Made by a program: the position numbers and the translations under genes
Shown here: in pieces, positions 47,411 to 59,186 of the stretch
Position numbering within the stretch: position 1 is the first letter of the stretch
Layout of the letters: each line of letters begins with the position of its first letter
Assembly: GCF_030272615.1 (NCBI RefSeq)
Contig: NC_081408.1
Span: 198,054,841 to 198,118,840, forward strand
Length of the DNA: 64,000 bases
DNA from: Cryptomeria japonica
Taxonomy: Eukaryota; Streptophyta; Pinopsida; Cupressales; Cupressaceae
Reading direction: 5' to 3'
Notes under the pieces: model-generated
What the model was told of the DNA's origin: nothing
Databases searched by the model: none
Seen by the model: the letters and a program-made list of their open reading frames with translations, nothing else

Positions 47411-49477
47411 ACTAACCATCTAACCCCTTTACTGTGTCTTTGAGTGCTTTTGAGTTGATTTGCAGGCCAAAAAAAACCAAAAACAGGGCAGTGCAGGGTT
47501 TTCTAGGGACTTCTGCACCTGTGTAAGACAACTTGCACCTATGTTGAGCATTCTGTGCTTGTGTTAAAGACATTTTGTGCTTGTGTCATGTGTTATGCGC
47601 CTGTGTCATGAGTTCTGCGCCTGTGTAAAGTCCAGAACAGAGGTAAAAATGTAGTGTTTTACTTGAAAATTGTCTTGTTTTTGCATTTTGTTTTCTGTGT
47701 TTTGGTTTTTGGTACTAATTATCTATGCAGCATCTTGGCATACGCATGGCAAAGACAACAAATGAAACTACTAACATGTGTTATGCAGAATCGATAGTCA
47801 AAGAATAAATACCTCAAACTTCTAACTTGGGTTTTACAGGTTGCCTTGGACATACAACTAAACTTTGTGTTTGCAATTAATGTTTAGGCACCTAGTGATT
47901 TCTAAATAGGATGGAATGAATGTATGTTTCTGATTTGATTGTTGAGTGTGACATTGGAGTAGGAGAGTATGCTCTCATCCTTCTTAGGGTGATCAAAAAT
48001 CCAGATCTTCGATACCATGCTCGTGTCTTTGATTGTGTGTCTCCTTTAGAGGGCTTGCCTTCCCGACCACTTTGTTTTTGCAAGCAAGTGATAATCGTGA
48101 GAAGGGAACGACCCAAAGTGAGTATGGCTAGAATTACTTTGCATTCTAACTCACTATAAACAAATACCTGATGAGCGAAAGCTTTGAAGGAAGGGTTACG
48201 TGGGAATTGCAGTTACTTGGGAAGTGATGACCCTTGAACTCTTTCTCATATCAACATCTAAGTAGGGCCTCTTGGTCTAAATCGTGCTTGTGCAACTACA
48301 TTTGTTTGGTATCTTGATGGGCTTAATGTCTCAATCATGCTTGCATGACATCAAGGAGTAACGCTTAACAGAAATCCTTACTACACACCTTGTTTTAGAG
48401 GCCAAAAACCCTTCTAGTTGCTTGAGAAGGACAAGTTCGGATACTTGGAAGAGATACTAAGTTTTCCATGGGGAGATTTCCATGGGGACTGATGCTTGGC
48501 TGCCCTGAGAAGTGAGTGCCATGGAGGGGAGCCCGTGGGGTCAAACATCTATGTATTCTCCTTGAATCCCATAATGAGTCTACCTCTCAAGTACCTAATG
48601 TCCTTGCCTACCATAAGAAATGTGTGAATGAGCATGATTGTCTTGAGTCTATGTTAAAAATATCTTGTCTTCTTTACTTGTCAAAAGTTGAATTGTATCT
48701 CATTTCAAAAGCAAGACAAATTGATTCAAAACAGGGCTAAACACAAGAACATTTCATCCAACAAAATTCAAAAACACCTTCAAACATGGTTGTCAAACCT
48801 TGTTCAAAGTCTTGTCTCAACATTCATGTCACTTAGATTTAGGTTCATCCTAGGTTTGCATTTTGCAAAGTCATTGTCAAGTACCAAGGTTAGGTTCCAC
48901 CTAGGTCATACTCCTTTGCATATCAATAAGGGTCATCCATTTGCATGTGTCCTCTTGCATTAGAGTAATACCATTGTCATACATTCATACTTTGCATACC
49001 CTAAGTTTCTTCATTAAGTTTTAGGTTATTATCATATCATATTAAGGTCATTTGCATAGTAATTGTCCCTTTGCATATAGTGTCAAAACTAGGTTTTGTC
49101 ATACTTGAGTAATCCAAATCTTTGATAAACCCTAAGTCATTGTTAAGAAGTCTAGACCTTGTCAAACCTTTTCTTTTTATGTCATTATTGTCATTTGGTC
49201 AAACCTAGCTTAGTATCCAAGCATATAGGGGAGACATTGTCAATTTGTCCTATTGTCACTTGGTCCTTTTGTCCTTTGAGGTCTAGACATCATTTCAATT
49301 TCCTAAGGGTCTCTTTTTAGATTTGCATTCCAAAAAGTTTGTCAAAATCTCGAAAAACAATAAAAACATAGGTTGCATCCTTGCCATAGATTGCATTTTG
49401 ATTTATTTAGGTTGCATTTAGTTGCATATCATACATTATCCTTGAAAAATCCAAAAATATTGCATTTGCATAGTGAC
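47411..49477 (+). other. R6 leader (5' untranslated region)
   Basis: About 2 kb without a long ORF. It opens with a GCGCCTGTGT repeat array (47511-47631). A 79-codon frame at 47920-48159 is of unknown meaning. Many TTGTCATT/TTGCATA-type words recur from 48780 to 49300, giving a low-complexity look. Confidence 0.6.
47511..47631 (+). repeat. Array of six about-20-bp units (TCTGCGCCTGTGT) in R6 leader
   Basis: Units TTCTGCACCTGTGTAAGAC, CTTGCACCTATGTTGAG, TCTGTGCTTGTGTTAAAG, TTGTGCTTGTGTCATG, TATGCGCCTGTGTCATGAG and TTCTGCGCCTGTGTAAAG follow head to tail with a period of 19-22 bp. Confidence 0.85.
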
Positions 49478-52453
49478 ATGTCTATTGAAACAAGGTTCCA
49501 AGCACCAATGATGCAACAAAGTTTGACATATCAACCGACAATGCAATCACAATTATATCCAACCCAACAACAAAGCAACATTGATCAAACTTTTTATGAT
49601 GAAACAAATCTCCAAATACAAAAACTAGAGGAGAAACTAGCTCAAGAAAATGAGATTTTGGAACAAAGAGTGAAAAACATTGAGAAGAACATATCACAAA
49701 TGTCCAAAATGTTTCAAAAATTTCAAGGTCAAAATCCTAAGATTGAGCCAATTGATGTAAGATCTCTTCTTGAATGATCAGACATACCAGCTCTCCTCTC
49801 ACAAATAGAGATGATGAAACAATTTCAAGAAAAGAGCCAACAACATTATGTGCCTTCACATCAAGAACAAGAAGGTGTTTACTATCAATCAGATTTTCAA
49901 CCATCACAACCAATTGTTCAACAGCTCGAACATTTCCAATAGACACAACCAATGGTCCAACATATACAACCAACACAACCAATGGTCCAATTTCAACAAT
50001 ATGTCCAACCAACTATACAATGTCCACAAATGGTTCAACCAATGGTGGAATATCAACAAGTTCAATCAACATATCAATGTCAAGAATTGCAACCAAACAT
50101 TCAAAAACAAAACTTGCAGCACACACCAAACCAAGTTTCAAACATGTCAGAACAATTGAACCAAGTCCAATATCAAAACATGACATCAAATCAAAAACAA
50201 GTTCAAATTCCAGATACAACCATGTCAAAACCTCGAAAGAAAGGTGGCTTTATTGCAATGCTCTTAAGGAAATTGCCAAGTGAGTTCTTTGAGGAAGATC
50301 AAGATAATACAATTATGTCTAGCAATGCCTCATCCCCCCACAAGCAAATTGACTCTCCAGTGGCATCTATCCCTACACCTTTAGAAGTTTCACAAGAACC
50401 TTCCATATTATCCTCATCAAACAATACACCCAAGGATGCAATTATCCAAGATCTATCCATAATTGATTGCCACGATAATCCAATTCATGATGCACATCCT
50501 TGTCATGTTTCAGAAATACAAGTTCCAATGCCACCATGCACTTTATTTCCATTACCTATTTTAGAGGACCCCATTCGAAGTCCCTCTTCCTCATGTTCAA
50601 GCATTGATTCCTTGCCAAAATCCATCACAAATGTTCAAAGTGCATTTCCTTCATGCCAAACCATTGATCCCTTGTCAAAATCCCCCATGCATATCGAAAG
50701 TCCAACCCCATGTCAAGAGGATAATTTAGAGCATGAAGAAATGAGTCCTAAAGAAAATCAAGATCAAGATCCTGAAACCTTATCATCCCATCCAATTGTT
50801 GACCAAGATCCCATGTTCCCAGACACTCACGATGATTCCCCTATTCTTGTCCATCCTATCCAAAGTCCTATTGACACTCCATTCCCCGAGCAAGATCAAG
50901 ATATCCCAGTCCATCAAATCCCAAATGATCCCCTTCCATTTCATGAACAAAATGTCCTTTCAAATCCCATTGACATTCCACTTCCTAAGCAAGATCAAGA
51001 TATCCCAGTTCATCCAATCCCAAACGATCCCCTTCCATTTCATGAACACAATGTCCTTTCAAATCCCATTGACATTCCACTTCCTGAGAAAGATCAAGAT
51101 ATTCCTTCCATCCTTTCCGATGATCCCATTAAAAGTCAAGAGCAAAGCACCTTTAAAGAGGATTCCAATGATCTTCCTCCTTGTCAAGATCAAATTATTC
51201 CTTTAAATCCTCCACAAGATCCTTTTGTTCCTCCATCTCCTTGTCTTAATCCTCCATATACACTCCAAGATCGCATTTCTTTTGATGATCCCATTATTTC
51301 TCCCATTCCATCTCTTGAAGAGCCTGTCATTGAACCATGTCCACTACACAATCCTAGTCCCTCTCATGATCCTAATCCCTCTCATGATTCTAACGTGTCA
51401 GTGCAAGATGTTCATGAACCCTCAACATGCATAATGGGTTCTTCCACTTTGGTCCAATCCGATCCACTTCAAGATCTCATTATTTCTCTTATATCATATC
51501 CACCTCATAATGGACTCGCGTCTTCTTCCCAAAGAAAAGAGTATCCTACAAGTCAAGATATTCATAAAGGCGAATGAGTAGATCTCCATAAGCAAGCATC
51601 CCTTCATGTTAAAGAAAATATTAAGGGTCATGGCCTCAATGAAATTCCTCAAGACGTTGGTACCCCTACTAAATCCGACATCCCTTCAAAATCCAAACAT
51701 ATTCCTTCCCCATCATACCTTCCATCCATCTTAGGTCCTTATATTCCTTCATCCTCTATGCAAGGTCAGCAAAGGCACACATCCTTGAGTAAATTTCATC
51801 CATCCAAAAGAACTCCACTTCATTCATATCCATCCATGCATTCCTTTCCCCCTCCAAGCAATTTGGATGCCAAGTATAAAAGTCATAAGTCTAAAAATCC
51901 ACATGTATTCAAGGATCAACATGTCCAATCTAATCAACATGTCAAAGCAAAGAAAAATATGATCCAAAAAGAGAAAGAAATATCCAAAAGGCCACAAAGG
52001 CCCATTGAGAAAAATAAAGAAAAGTCAAAATATATATGGGTTCCTAAATCCCTTGTGCAAGCAATGCACTCCAAGGAACCACAAAAGCATGAAAAATCAA
52101 AAACCATGTGGATCCCTAAGCAGCTCCTTGCAGCACAAAAGCCTAAAGAAACATCTAACTTGGCATCCAAAATTGCTATTCCTCCATCCAAACCTCTCAA
52201 ATCTATTCCTCCATCACCTTCTTTATCCATTTTGGGCTCTTATGTCCCAAAATCCATAGCCTTTCCTCCATCCAAATCTCAATATCCAAAATACATCTTT
52301 CCTCCATCAGTCCATCACCCCTCAAGGTGTGTGCCAATGTCGATCTTGCCTACATTTTCGTCTAGTGAAGCCCAATTCTTCCAATACCCTATCCATTATC
52401 CAATGCATATTTTCCATCATTCTTCCATCCCTCTGGTCCAATCCTTTGCATAA
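49478..52453 (+). pseudogene. R6 ORF: Gln/Pro-rich protein of 992 codons, three in-frame stops
   Basis: One frame from ATG 49478 (MSIETRFQAPMMQQ) to 52453. It is broken only by TGA 49775-49777, TAG near 49940 and TGA 51575-51577, all explicable as C to T changes in CGA or CAG. An N-terminal coiled coil (EKLAQENEILEQRVKNIEKN) is followed by a Gln/Pro-rich segment (50 percent or so polar), a short basic piece SKPRKKGGFIAMLLRKLP, then a Pro/Asp-rich domain with 33-residue tandem repeats (50871-51107). The C-terminus has two WVPK/WIPK motifs (KYIWVPKSLVQAMH, KTMWIPKQLLAAQK). No enzyme motif. It could be a Gag-like structural protein of a Tat-related pol-less element; the family is not recognised. 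Confidence 0.7.
50871..51107 (+). repeat. 99-bp tandem repeat in R6 ORF
   Basis: Two full units and a partial third encode IDIPLPKQDQDIPVHPIP then NDPLPFHEHNVLSNP. Period 99 bp (33 codons), so the frame is kept. Confidence 0.88.
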
Positions 52454-54384
52454 ATCCTCGCCTTTAGTTTCATCTCATTTTTCCATATCCTTATCCTACC
52501 AATGTCTTTCAACATACTTTTAAAGGTCATGGTCCAATTTTTTCAAGGCTACTATCTAAACAAAAAGATGCTTGAGTCCTTCTTCCATCCCCTATCATGT
52601 GTCCATCTTCTATTGAAAAAGTCAAAATCAAAAAAAAAAAATAATAAAGAAAAATAATTCGTCCACTGGTGAAAACCTGGCAAACAGGCACCTTGGGCAA
52701 GTACCGTGATGAAAACCTGGCAAACAGGCATCATGTGTAGTCTATGAACTTCTTGCACACCACACTTGGGGGTAGGTTTCCTCCTTCATATCCTATTTCC
52801 CTTCATTATCCTATCGAACTCATTTCATACTCCTCCATTATCCTATTGTCCCTCCTGCCCAGTTTCCCTTTCCACATTTGATCTTGACAAGGCTGACGAT
52901 CTTCATGAGCATCATGCATCTTGTTTGCAGCTTTCAGTCTATCATAGCTTTTGGTCATTTATCCATTTTCTTATTACATCCTTTCATCCATATTCCCTGT
53001 CTTATTGCAAATTTCTACCACTATCCCTTATCCTATCCCGACCTTCAGTCCATGTCCCTTATTCATTCTTGGTCTTGCTTATCCTATCCATATCTTATCA
53101 CTATCCATACACTCTTTTTCATTCCTTGATCTTGATCTGACATAAGGACGCAAAATTTAAACATGGTTTCAAAAACCTCTTAACATGTCCATCATGCCAT
53201 GTTCCTGCTTTACATTGTCATATCCAGTCGCTTGTCCCATCATGCCATAGCCCTTGAAAATTGCATCTGTATTGTCTCCATAATAAAAGGCCTTTGTCTT
53301 CCCTCTATCCACCATCATTTCAGCAAGCCTATTTATTCACCTATCATATTCCTTGCCTTGCTAGACACTGGGGGCAAAATCCTAAAAATTGAAAAATGTC
53401 CTGAAAAAATCTCTTAAAAAATTGAAAAATGTCTTGAAAAAATCTCTTAAAAATTGAAAAATGTCCTGAAATAATCCAAAAAAAGTCATATAAAGTCCTG
53501 AAAAAAATGAACACAAATTTTTTTTTTTTTGCAATAAATAACCCCTCTATGCATAGATAGCTCACCGAGTATACATCCAATGACACACAATCACACACTA
53601 TGCTTTTAATGATATCATGTGTAAATAGATGAACTTTTTCACTCAAACTAGACATTCAAATTGATCAGAATTGTCTTATCAATCAACCTCAAAATCATTC
53701 GTCCTTGGCACATTATCATGGGTCTTATACAAGGTGTGGTATACTTGAAACCAGACTGTCTCCTATCTTAGATGGGGTACCACATTCCCTAAAACCAGAC
53801 AGCATGATCATCCTATCAGTACTTTCAACTTTTGACAATGAAGATCAAGATGTTTGTTTGATTTGTTGGAATTTGTGCATCTTATCTTTTTATTGATTTA
53901 TCTTTGGCTTCGGTCATGTTCCTATGTTGCTCGATGATGTCACTAAGTGATTTAGAGTGACCGGGATGGTTCATGGTCCTTTTCTTGTTTTTGTTGTGAT
54001 TGTTGTTTGTCTGTGATGTGTCTGTCTTTTGCAAAAAGGGTTGCATTTCAGCTCTGGCCTTCAATGCCATGATGCTACGCATCCATTTTGCTACATTAAA
54101 TAAAGGTTCTCACCTACAAAGTGCATTAGTGAAAGCAAGTTTTTCTTCATCTCTAACTATCCTCTGTCTAATTTCTTCTTACTAACATTTCTTCCATCAG
54201 TCTTGGCAGTCCGTTCGATCCTATCGTCTCCTATCATTCTTATCGATCAATTGGCCTATTTTCTGCATGTTTCCGGCCAATTCCTTGAGGGGGCATGCAT
54301 ATGTCATTGTCATTGTCTGGGGCATTTTCATTACTGTTCTTTGAAACAACGCTTAAAATCGCATTGTCTCAAAGAGGGGCAAAA
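52454..54384 (+). other. R6 3' region with short duplications and two polypurine motifs
   Basis: No long ORF. GAAAACCTGGCAAACAGGCA occurs twice (52671-52690 and 52711-52730). An ATTGAAAAATGTCCTGAAAA unit of 31-33 bp occurs three times (53389-53475). CTGGGGGCAAAAT (53368-53380) resembles the true polypurine tract AAAGAGGGGCAAAA (54371-54384) next to the 3' LTR. Confidence 0.65.
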
Positions 54385-55711
54385 TGTAGACACCTAGAAA
54401 TGGTCAACGCTTGCGGAGTCATACTTTAACATTTGTGCATTGCCTCATCTTAGGTTTTTGCATCACATTAACATTTCTCCTATGTCACGCACTTGGTCTT
54501 TATCATTTGTGAGCATTGAGTCCTTCTTCTGCATTCTTCAGTTGTCTTGCTTTCGAATTAGGTCTTGTCGATAACAATCTTTGATCATGATTTTGGTCAA
54601 TCTTGTCAATCTCGTCGTTTTACGATCGATTCGTCATTGATCCTTGTCCTCTTCAATCATGTCAATTGGCGCATATCAATTTGGTCTCTTTATCAATATT
54701 GGTCAATTTGTCAACCAATTTCAATTGTTTATCAATCAAATTGTTTATCAATTCAAAATCATGATCAAATCAAATCGACATTAATTGTCTTTTGTCAAGA
54801 CCTAATTGTCGTCCTTGCATTTCTAATTCATCTTCTAAGGTTTTATGATTTATTCATTTAATCTTGTTTGGCATTTTTCCTCTAGGTTAAATAATTTATT
54901 TATTTATCCTAAGTCTTCTTGTCACAATTAAATGTTTATTTAATTGGCTAATTAATTCCTCCTATTCTTGTAAATTAATTAATAAATGACAAATTATTAA
55001 TTAATTTACCTAATTTGCATCAATTTCCTAATTTTCATCATTTCCTAATTCCTAATTTCCACCTATTTTCTAATTTGTCAAATTTAATTTCCACCTAATT
55101 AGTTTCTCTCTAGTTCTCCCTATTTTTGTGCTTCGGTGGAAGCATGAATTTTTCATGCGTCATACTCTTGGCATAGCAAGATGTCATAAGGTTCTAGTTC
55201 TCTAGTCTTTGCATTGGCAATATGTCATAATTCATGACATAGAAGGTGTCATAACCTTCTTCTTTCCACTCAATTGTGCCATTTTTGAAATTAATTGCTT
55301 CTAATATCCATTTCATGCTAATTTGATCCTATCTCCAATTTATCTATAAATTGGATGATCTTCATCAATCAAAGCTAATTGGTAATTACATTGTCAAAAT
55401 AATCACTTTGTCAAAACAATCACATTTTGAGTACTCTTGTGCCAATGTCAATCTTGCTTTCACATTAGGTGTATGCACTTGAAGGTGAGATCCACAATCA
55501 AAGGCTATTTGGAGAGGAAAGAAGAACAATGGAGCCGCATGAAGGAAGCATTCAGATCTACGTTTGGTTTGCATAGTATTTACTTTTGAATGTTTTGTTT
55601 TTATGTCTTTATTGAGTGTGTTTAGGATAGATCATTGCATTTAAGCTTTTGTGATTGGACTAGATTAGTATTTATATTTGCTTGTGATGATTACCTATTT
55701 CCTAACGTACA
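54385..55711 (+). repeat. R6 3' LTR
   Basis: 1,327 bp, matching 46041-47386 except for a 19-bp deletion and about 14 substitutions. Confidence 0.93.
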
Positions 55712-56733
55712 GGTTCATTATCTTCTCTAGTGTATCACACCTCCAAACTTCCACATAGGATCTACCACACCTTTCTCACTCATTCCAAACACTTGGCATC
55801 TACATAGTTGATCATCCCTACAAGCATATGTAACTTTTCAATCATTTTCCTAACCAATATATGGCTGAGATCGCCTATGAAATGATGTCATATAGCCTTC
55901 CCATGACTTCTAGGCCAAAATAAAGCTTATTTACACTGGAAAAAGGCTCCATGGATTGAGTCCCAAGGGTTATTGAACAAAACTTAAGGGATTTCAAGCT
56001 GGAAGCATAATTGGGCTCTTAAACCCTTGCTTAGGCTGAGAGCAATGTAAAATCACAAACACAGTTCAAACCTGCACTAGAAACTATTGCAAATACCTTC
56101 TGATAACTACAATGACATATACAAATAAATCATCAAATAACAGTAGTGAAATCAATCCATTGAGTACATATTGCTGCTCAAAATTTAAGAAAATTGCATG
56201 GTAAAATATGGTAAATCTCTTCATAATGTATTCAAACATGCTCAAGGTTTTTTCTGACCTATTTATATTCCTTCTCAGGGGATTTATATGTCATCTAAAT
56301 CCTAACCAACTCTTCATCAGTTTCCTAACCACCTATGTGCTCAAAGATGCAAAACATTGCTCAAAAGTTGCAAAATGTTGTCGAGCAACAATGACAACTT
56401 CTGCCAAAATGTGCATTTTTACATTCCATGCATTGCTACTCATCCTAAACCTCCTATAATGAATTAAAAACACTAAAATGACATTTCTAAATTCAAAATA
56501 AGGTTTTAAAAAATATTTTACACCAAAATGCAAGTTTATGCCATTTTAGGCTTACAAGGGCTCATAAGCCAAATTTGAGTAAATACATGATCTAGTTGAC
56601 ATTCATCCTCCAAATTCATATCCAACACACACGTGGACCTATTATAAGTCTATTATTCACAAAAATAAACCAAACTAAAGACTAACACACCAAAATATAG
56701 AAAATGCACTCAAAACTAGGTGCTCCTGCACTA
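55712..56733 (-). repeat. R5 5' LTR, part right of R6
   Basis: Continues the R5 LTR after the GGTTC duplication; it matches 39866-40885 and ends GCACTA (GCACCA in the other copy). Confidence 0.9.
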
Positions 56734-56738
56734 GATTG

Positions 56739-56945
56739 TTAGTTGTTTCAAATGAAAATAGACTAGACATTATGCTAACCAATGTAAGAATGGAAAGGTA
56801 GAGAATTTTTTTGAGAAGAATGAGATGAAGAATGGTGAATCAAAGAAGAAAGAAAATTTGGTCTGGAGAAAGAAGAGTGAGAACAAAGGAAGTGAACCCG
56901 ATGTATCGGAATCTAGTGCAGGTACCTCTTCCTCTGGTAATTAAG
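56739..56945 (+). pseudogene. R2 gag, last piece
   Basis: Gag tail after the R5 insertion: a charged stretch, then ENLVWRKKSENKGSEPDVSE and a stop at about 56943. The VWRKK motif corresponds to TWKKK at the end of R1 Gag. Confidence 0.6.
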
Positions 56946-57182
56946 TTTAGAATTTTGGGGTAGGGAGAGTTTTTATTTGAAATAAAAATATTATATCCTC
57001 CTCATCTAAGTGGATCATGTCACTAATCTGACATGACAATGCTTGAGTGGTATCTGGTAATCAGAGGAATCCTACTAGCATCATTGATAAGATAATTCAT
57101 GGCAAAAAAACCCTAATGAAGTATCTTTAAGCAAGATAAGTATCAATTTTTTAGTTCATTTCTTTCATATCAGTCATTTGTG

Positions 57183-59005
57183 TTTGAGAATATTGTGAAT
57201 AGTAGAGTAGTAGCAAAGTGAGCAATGATAGCAATCATGGAAGGAAAATTGATCATTAGAGAACCTATCAGCGAGGAATTTTAGATTGTGGACAAGGCTC
57301 TCTTGGATGAGTTTAGCCCGAAGAAGATCAGAGTTGTTGAAGTGTGTTTGAATAATGATGGATTGCAAAGGGTCAAATAATTGTAGGGTAAATGTCTGAA
57401 CCTATGGACAAAATTCTCTTGGTTCGACAATGTAGGGGCTATCAAGGTAATTCTTAGCCGTGTGCAAGATAACTACATCATATCAGATAAACCCTATCCA
57501 ATCATGAAGGAAATCATTTCTATGGTCACTAGCTTGTGCAACAATGGAGAGGTTCTAGTAAAGAAGTTGATCTTCAATGAAGAAGTGGAATCCCTAACCG
57601 ACACGAAGGGTGATCAGTGAGCTCTAATCATTAATACAATCATCAACCCTATGGTGAGGTATGTTGCCTATGACATCTCTTATAAAATATATTTCAAAAA
57701 TAGGGAAGCTGCCACCTCAACAATTGCAGTATATATGGCACATATGCTTGTGACGGAGAAAAAATCATTTGACTTATTTTAATTACTAAAATAATAGTTG
57801 TTAGAGAAAATTAAGATGACAAAAGAGAAGAACTATGCTTTCTAGTTTGGTTCATTGCTTGTAAGTTTGGTTATGTACTATTTGGAGTCCCTTCAAGCAA
57901 AAGATGATGTCATATGGGAGTTTGGTGTTCCTATTGCAAAATAGATATTTAGGTACTTGAACAATTTGGCTAACAAAGAAGAAATTTGCAATGTCTATTT
58001 CAAATCATTTGTGGATATGTAGAGTGTTGGCCCAGTTTTTGTGTCTTTCTCTTCCGATTTTGGAGATTCATCCTATAGAAAGAAGAGAAGGAGACAGTTT
58101 GTTCTTGTTAGTGTTTCAAAGCCAAAGATAAGCAAGGTGGAAAATTTTGTGGTGATTGATGATCTGAAATCCCCTAAAGATAGAGAAATTTTGGAAGTTG
58201 GAGCACAAGAAGATGGAGATTCAGATGATCAGTCTAATTTGCTAAAATTGGTTGACAACATAGATGGAATTAAGAAGATTGGTGTGAAATGACTGACTTC
58301 AGTCAAGTTAGACAAAATTGAGAGCATTCTAATGAAGCATTTAATCTAAAACAACATGATCCCCGAGGACATCAATAATCAGCACCTGAAATCTTAGAAT
58401 GAGGTTCTAAAAGAAAGAATGTATGAACAGTCAGTTGAAGTAAAAGGGCTAGATATGTAAAAACTATTGAATGAGTGTATCATTGCAAAAAGAACTTGCC
58501 AACATGTATTGAGGAATCGAGAGACTATATTTGTAGTTCTAGCAGAGTTTATAGATATTGTATCTCTTGGTCGATAGCTGCAGTGAAGCACAAAGGTAAG
58601 ATTGATGCTATTGAAGATGAACTAACAATTCTAGGAAATTCTTTTAATTTTATAAAGGATATGGATGGTGAGAAAAGGAAAAGAGTTAATTCCATTCAAG
58701 CTAAGCTCCTTCTACTACAAAGGTAGAAAGAAGACCATGAGCATGTTTTGGAAACTTAAGGAAATTGTTGAAGTGAAGCTAGAGCACTTTTTGGTGTTGC
58801 TTCAGAATGCAGTTGAGTATGAGTAGAATCCAACTGCTCTGAATAATTTTTCAAATTCAATTGACTTGATGGTTGAGTGCAAAAGTATTTCAATAAGTAT
58901 CAAACTGGATACACATTCTTTGGAAGTTTTTCTTCTATATCTGCAAGAAAAATACAAGCTTATATTTCCGAAGAAGAGCAGCTGAAAGTTCTTGTGCGAG
59001 ATTTA
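57183..59005 (+). pseudogene. R2 ORF2: homologue of R1 ORF2, strongly decayed
   Basis: Frame 3 is followed from 57183 to about 58560 through more than a dozen stops, then frame 2. Landmarks are SRV (57456), TSLCN (57528) and FGSLLVSLVMYYL (57846). The SRV to TS distance is 72 nt in both R1 and R2, and TS to FG is 318 nt here against 321 nt in R1. A basic KKRRRQF piece (about 58080) and acidic and coiled-coil parts follow, as in R1. The start is lost. Many stops fit C to T changes. Function unknown; it is the same family as R1 ORF2. Confidence 0.65.
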
Positions 59006-59174
59006 GTTTTTTATATTTTTGGTTGTATATATCTATTATTTCCTTTTTCATTAGAGGCATCCTTTGTCCTTGATGTCAAAAGTGGGAGAAAGGAATATGA
59101 TCTCAAGGAATGTTGATTTGATTAATTGCATGAGTAAGGGGGAGTTGTGTAGTTATGTTTTGAATATATTTTTC

Positions 59175-59186
59175 CATCAATGACAA
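59175..59186 (+). other. R2 polypurine tract
   Basis: AAAGGGGGAGAT directly before the 3' LTR, identical to R1. A second core, AAGGGGGAG, lies at about 59136. Confidence 0.88.

Larger units (their letters stand above)
46041..55711 (+). mobile_element. R6: pol-less element with a Pro-rich ORF, inserted in an R5 LTR
   Basis: A complete 9.67-kb element with LTRs of 1,346 and 1,327 bp and a perfect 5-bp target duplication GGTTC (46036-46040 and 55712-55716). The LTR length difference is a single 19-bp deletion between CTTGTCAATCTC repeats. The primer site is TGGTGAACTCGACGTGAAC, almost the R4 site. A 2-kb leader, one ORF of 992 codons and a 1.9-kb 3' region follow. No protease, reverse transcriptase, RNase H or integrase was found. 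The LTR pair shows only about 14 substitutions by hand count, so it is young. Confidence 0.93.
39313..56733 (-). mobile_element. R5: second chromovirus in R2 gag, interrupted by R6
   Basis: A perfect 5-bp target duplication GATTG lies at 39308-39312 and 56734-56738. LTRs of about 1.57 kb begin TGATGGGGAG; the right one (5' LTR, minus orientation) is split by R6 into 45486-46040 and 55712-56733. An initiator-tRNA-Met primer site is at 45468-45482, and a PPT adjoins the left LTR. Net length is about 7.7 kb. The gag-pol is heavily decayed, much more than in R3. Confidence 0.92.
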
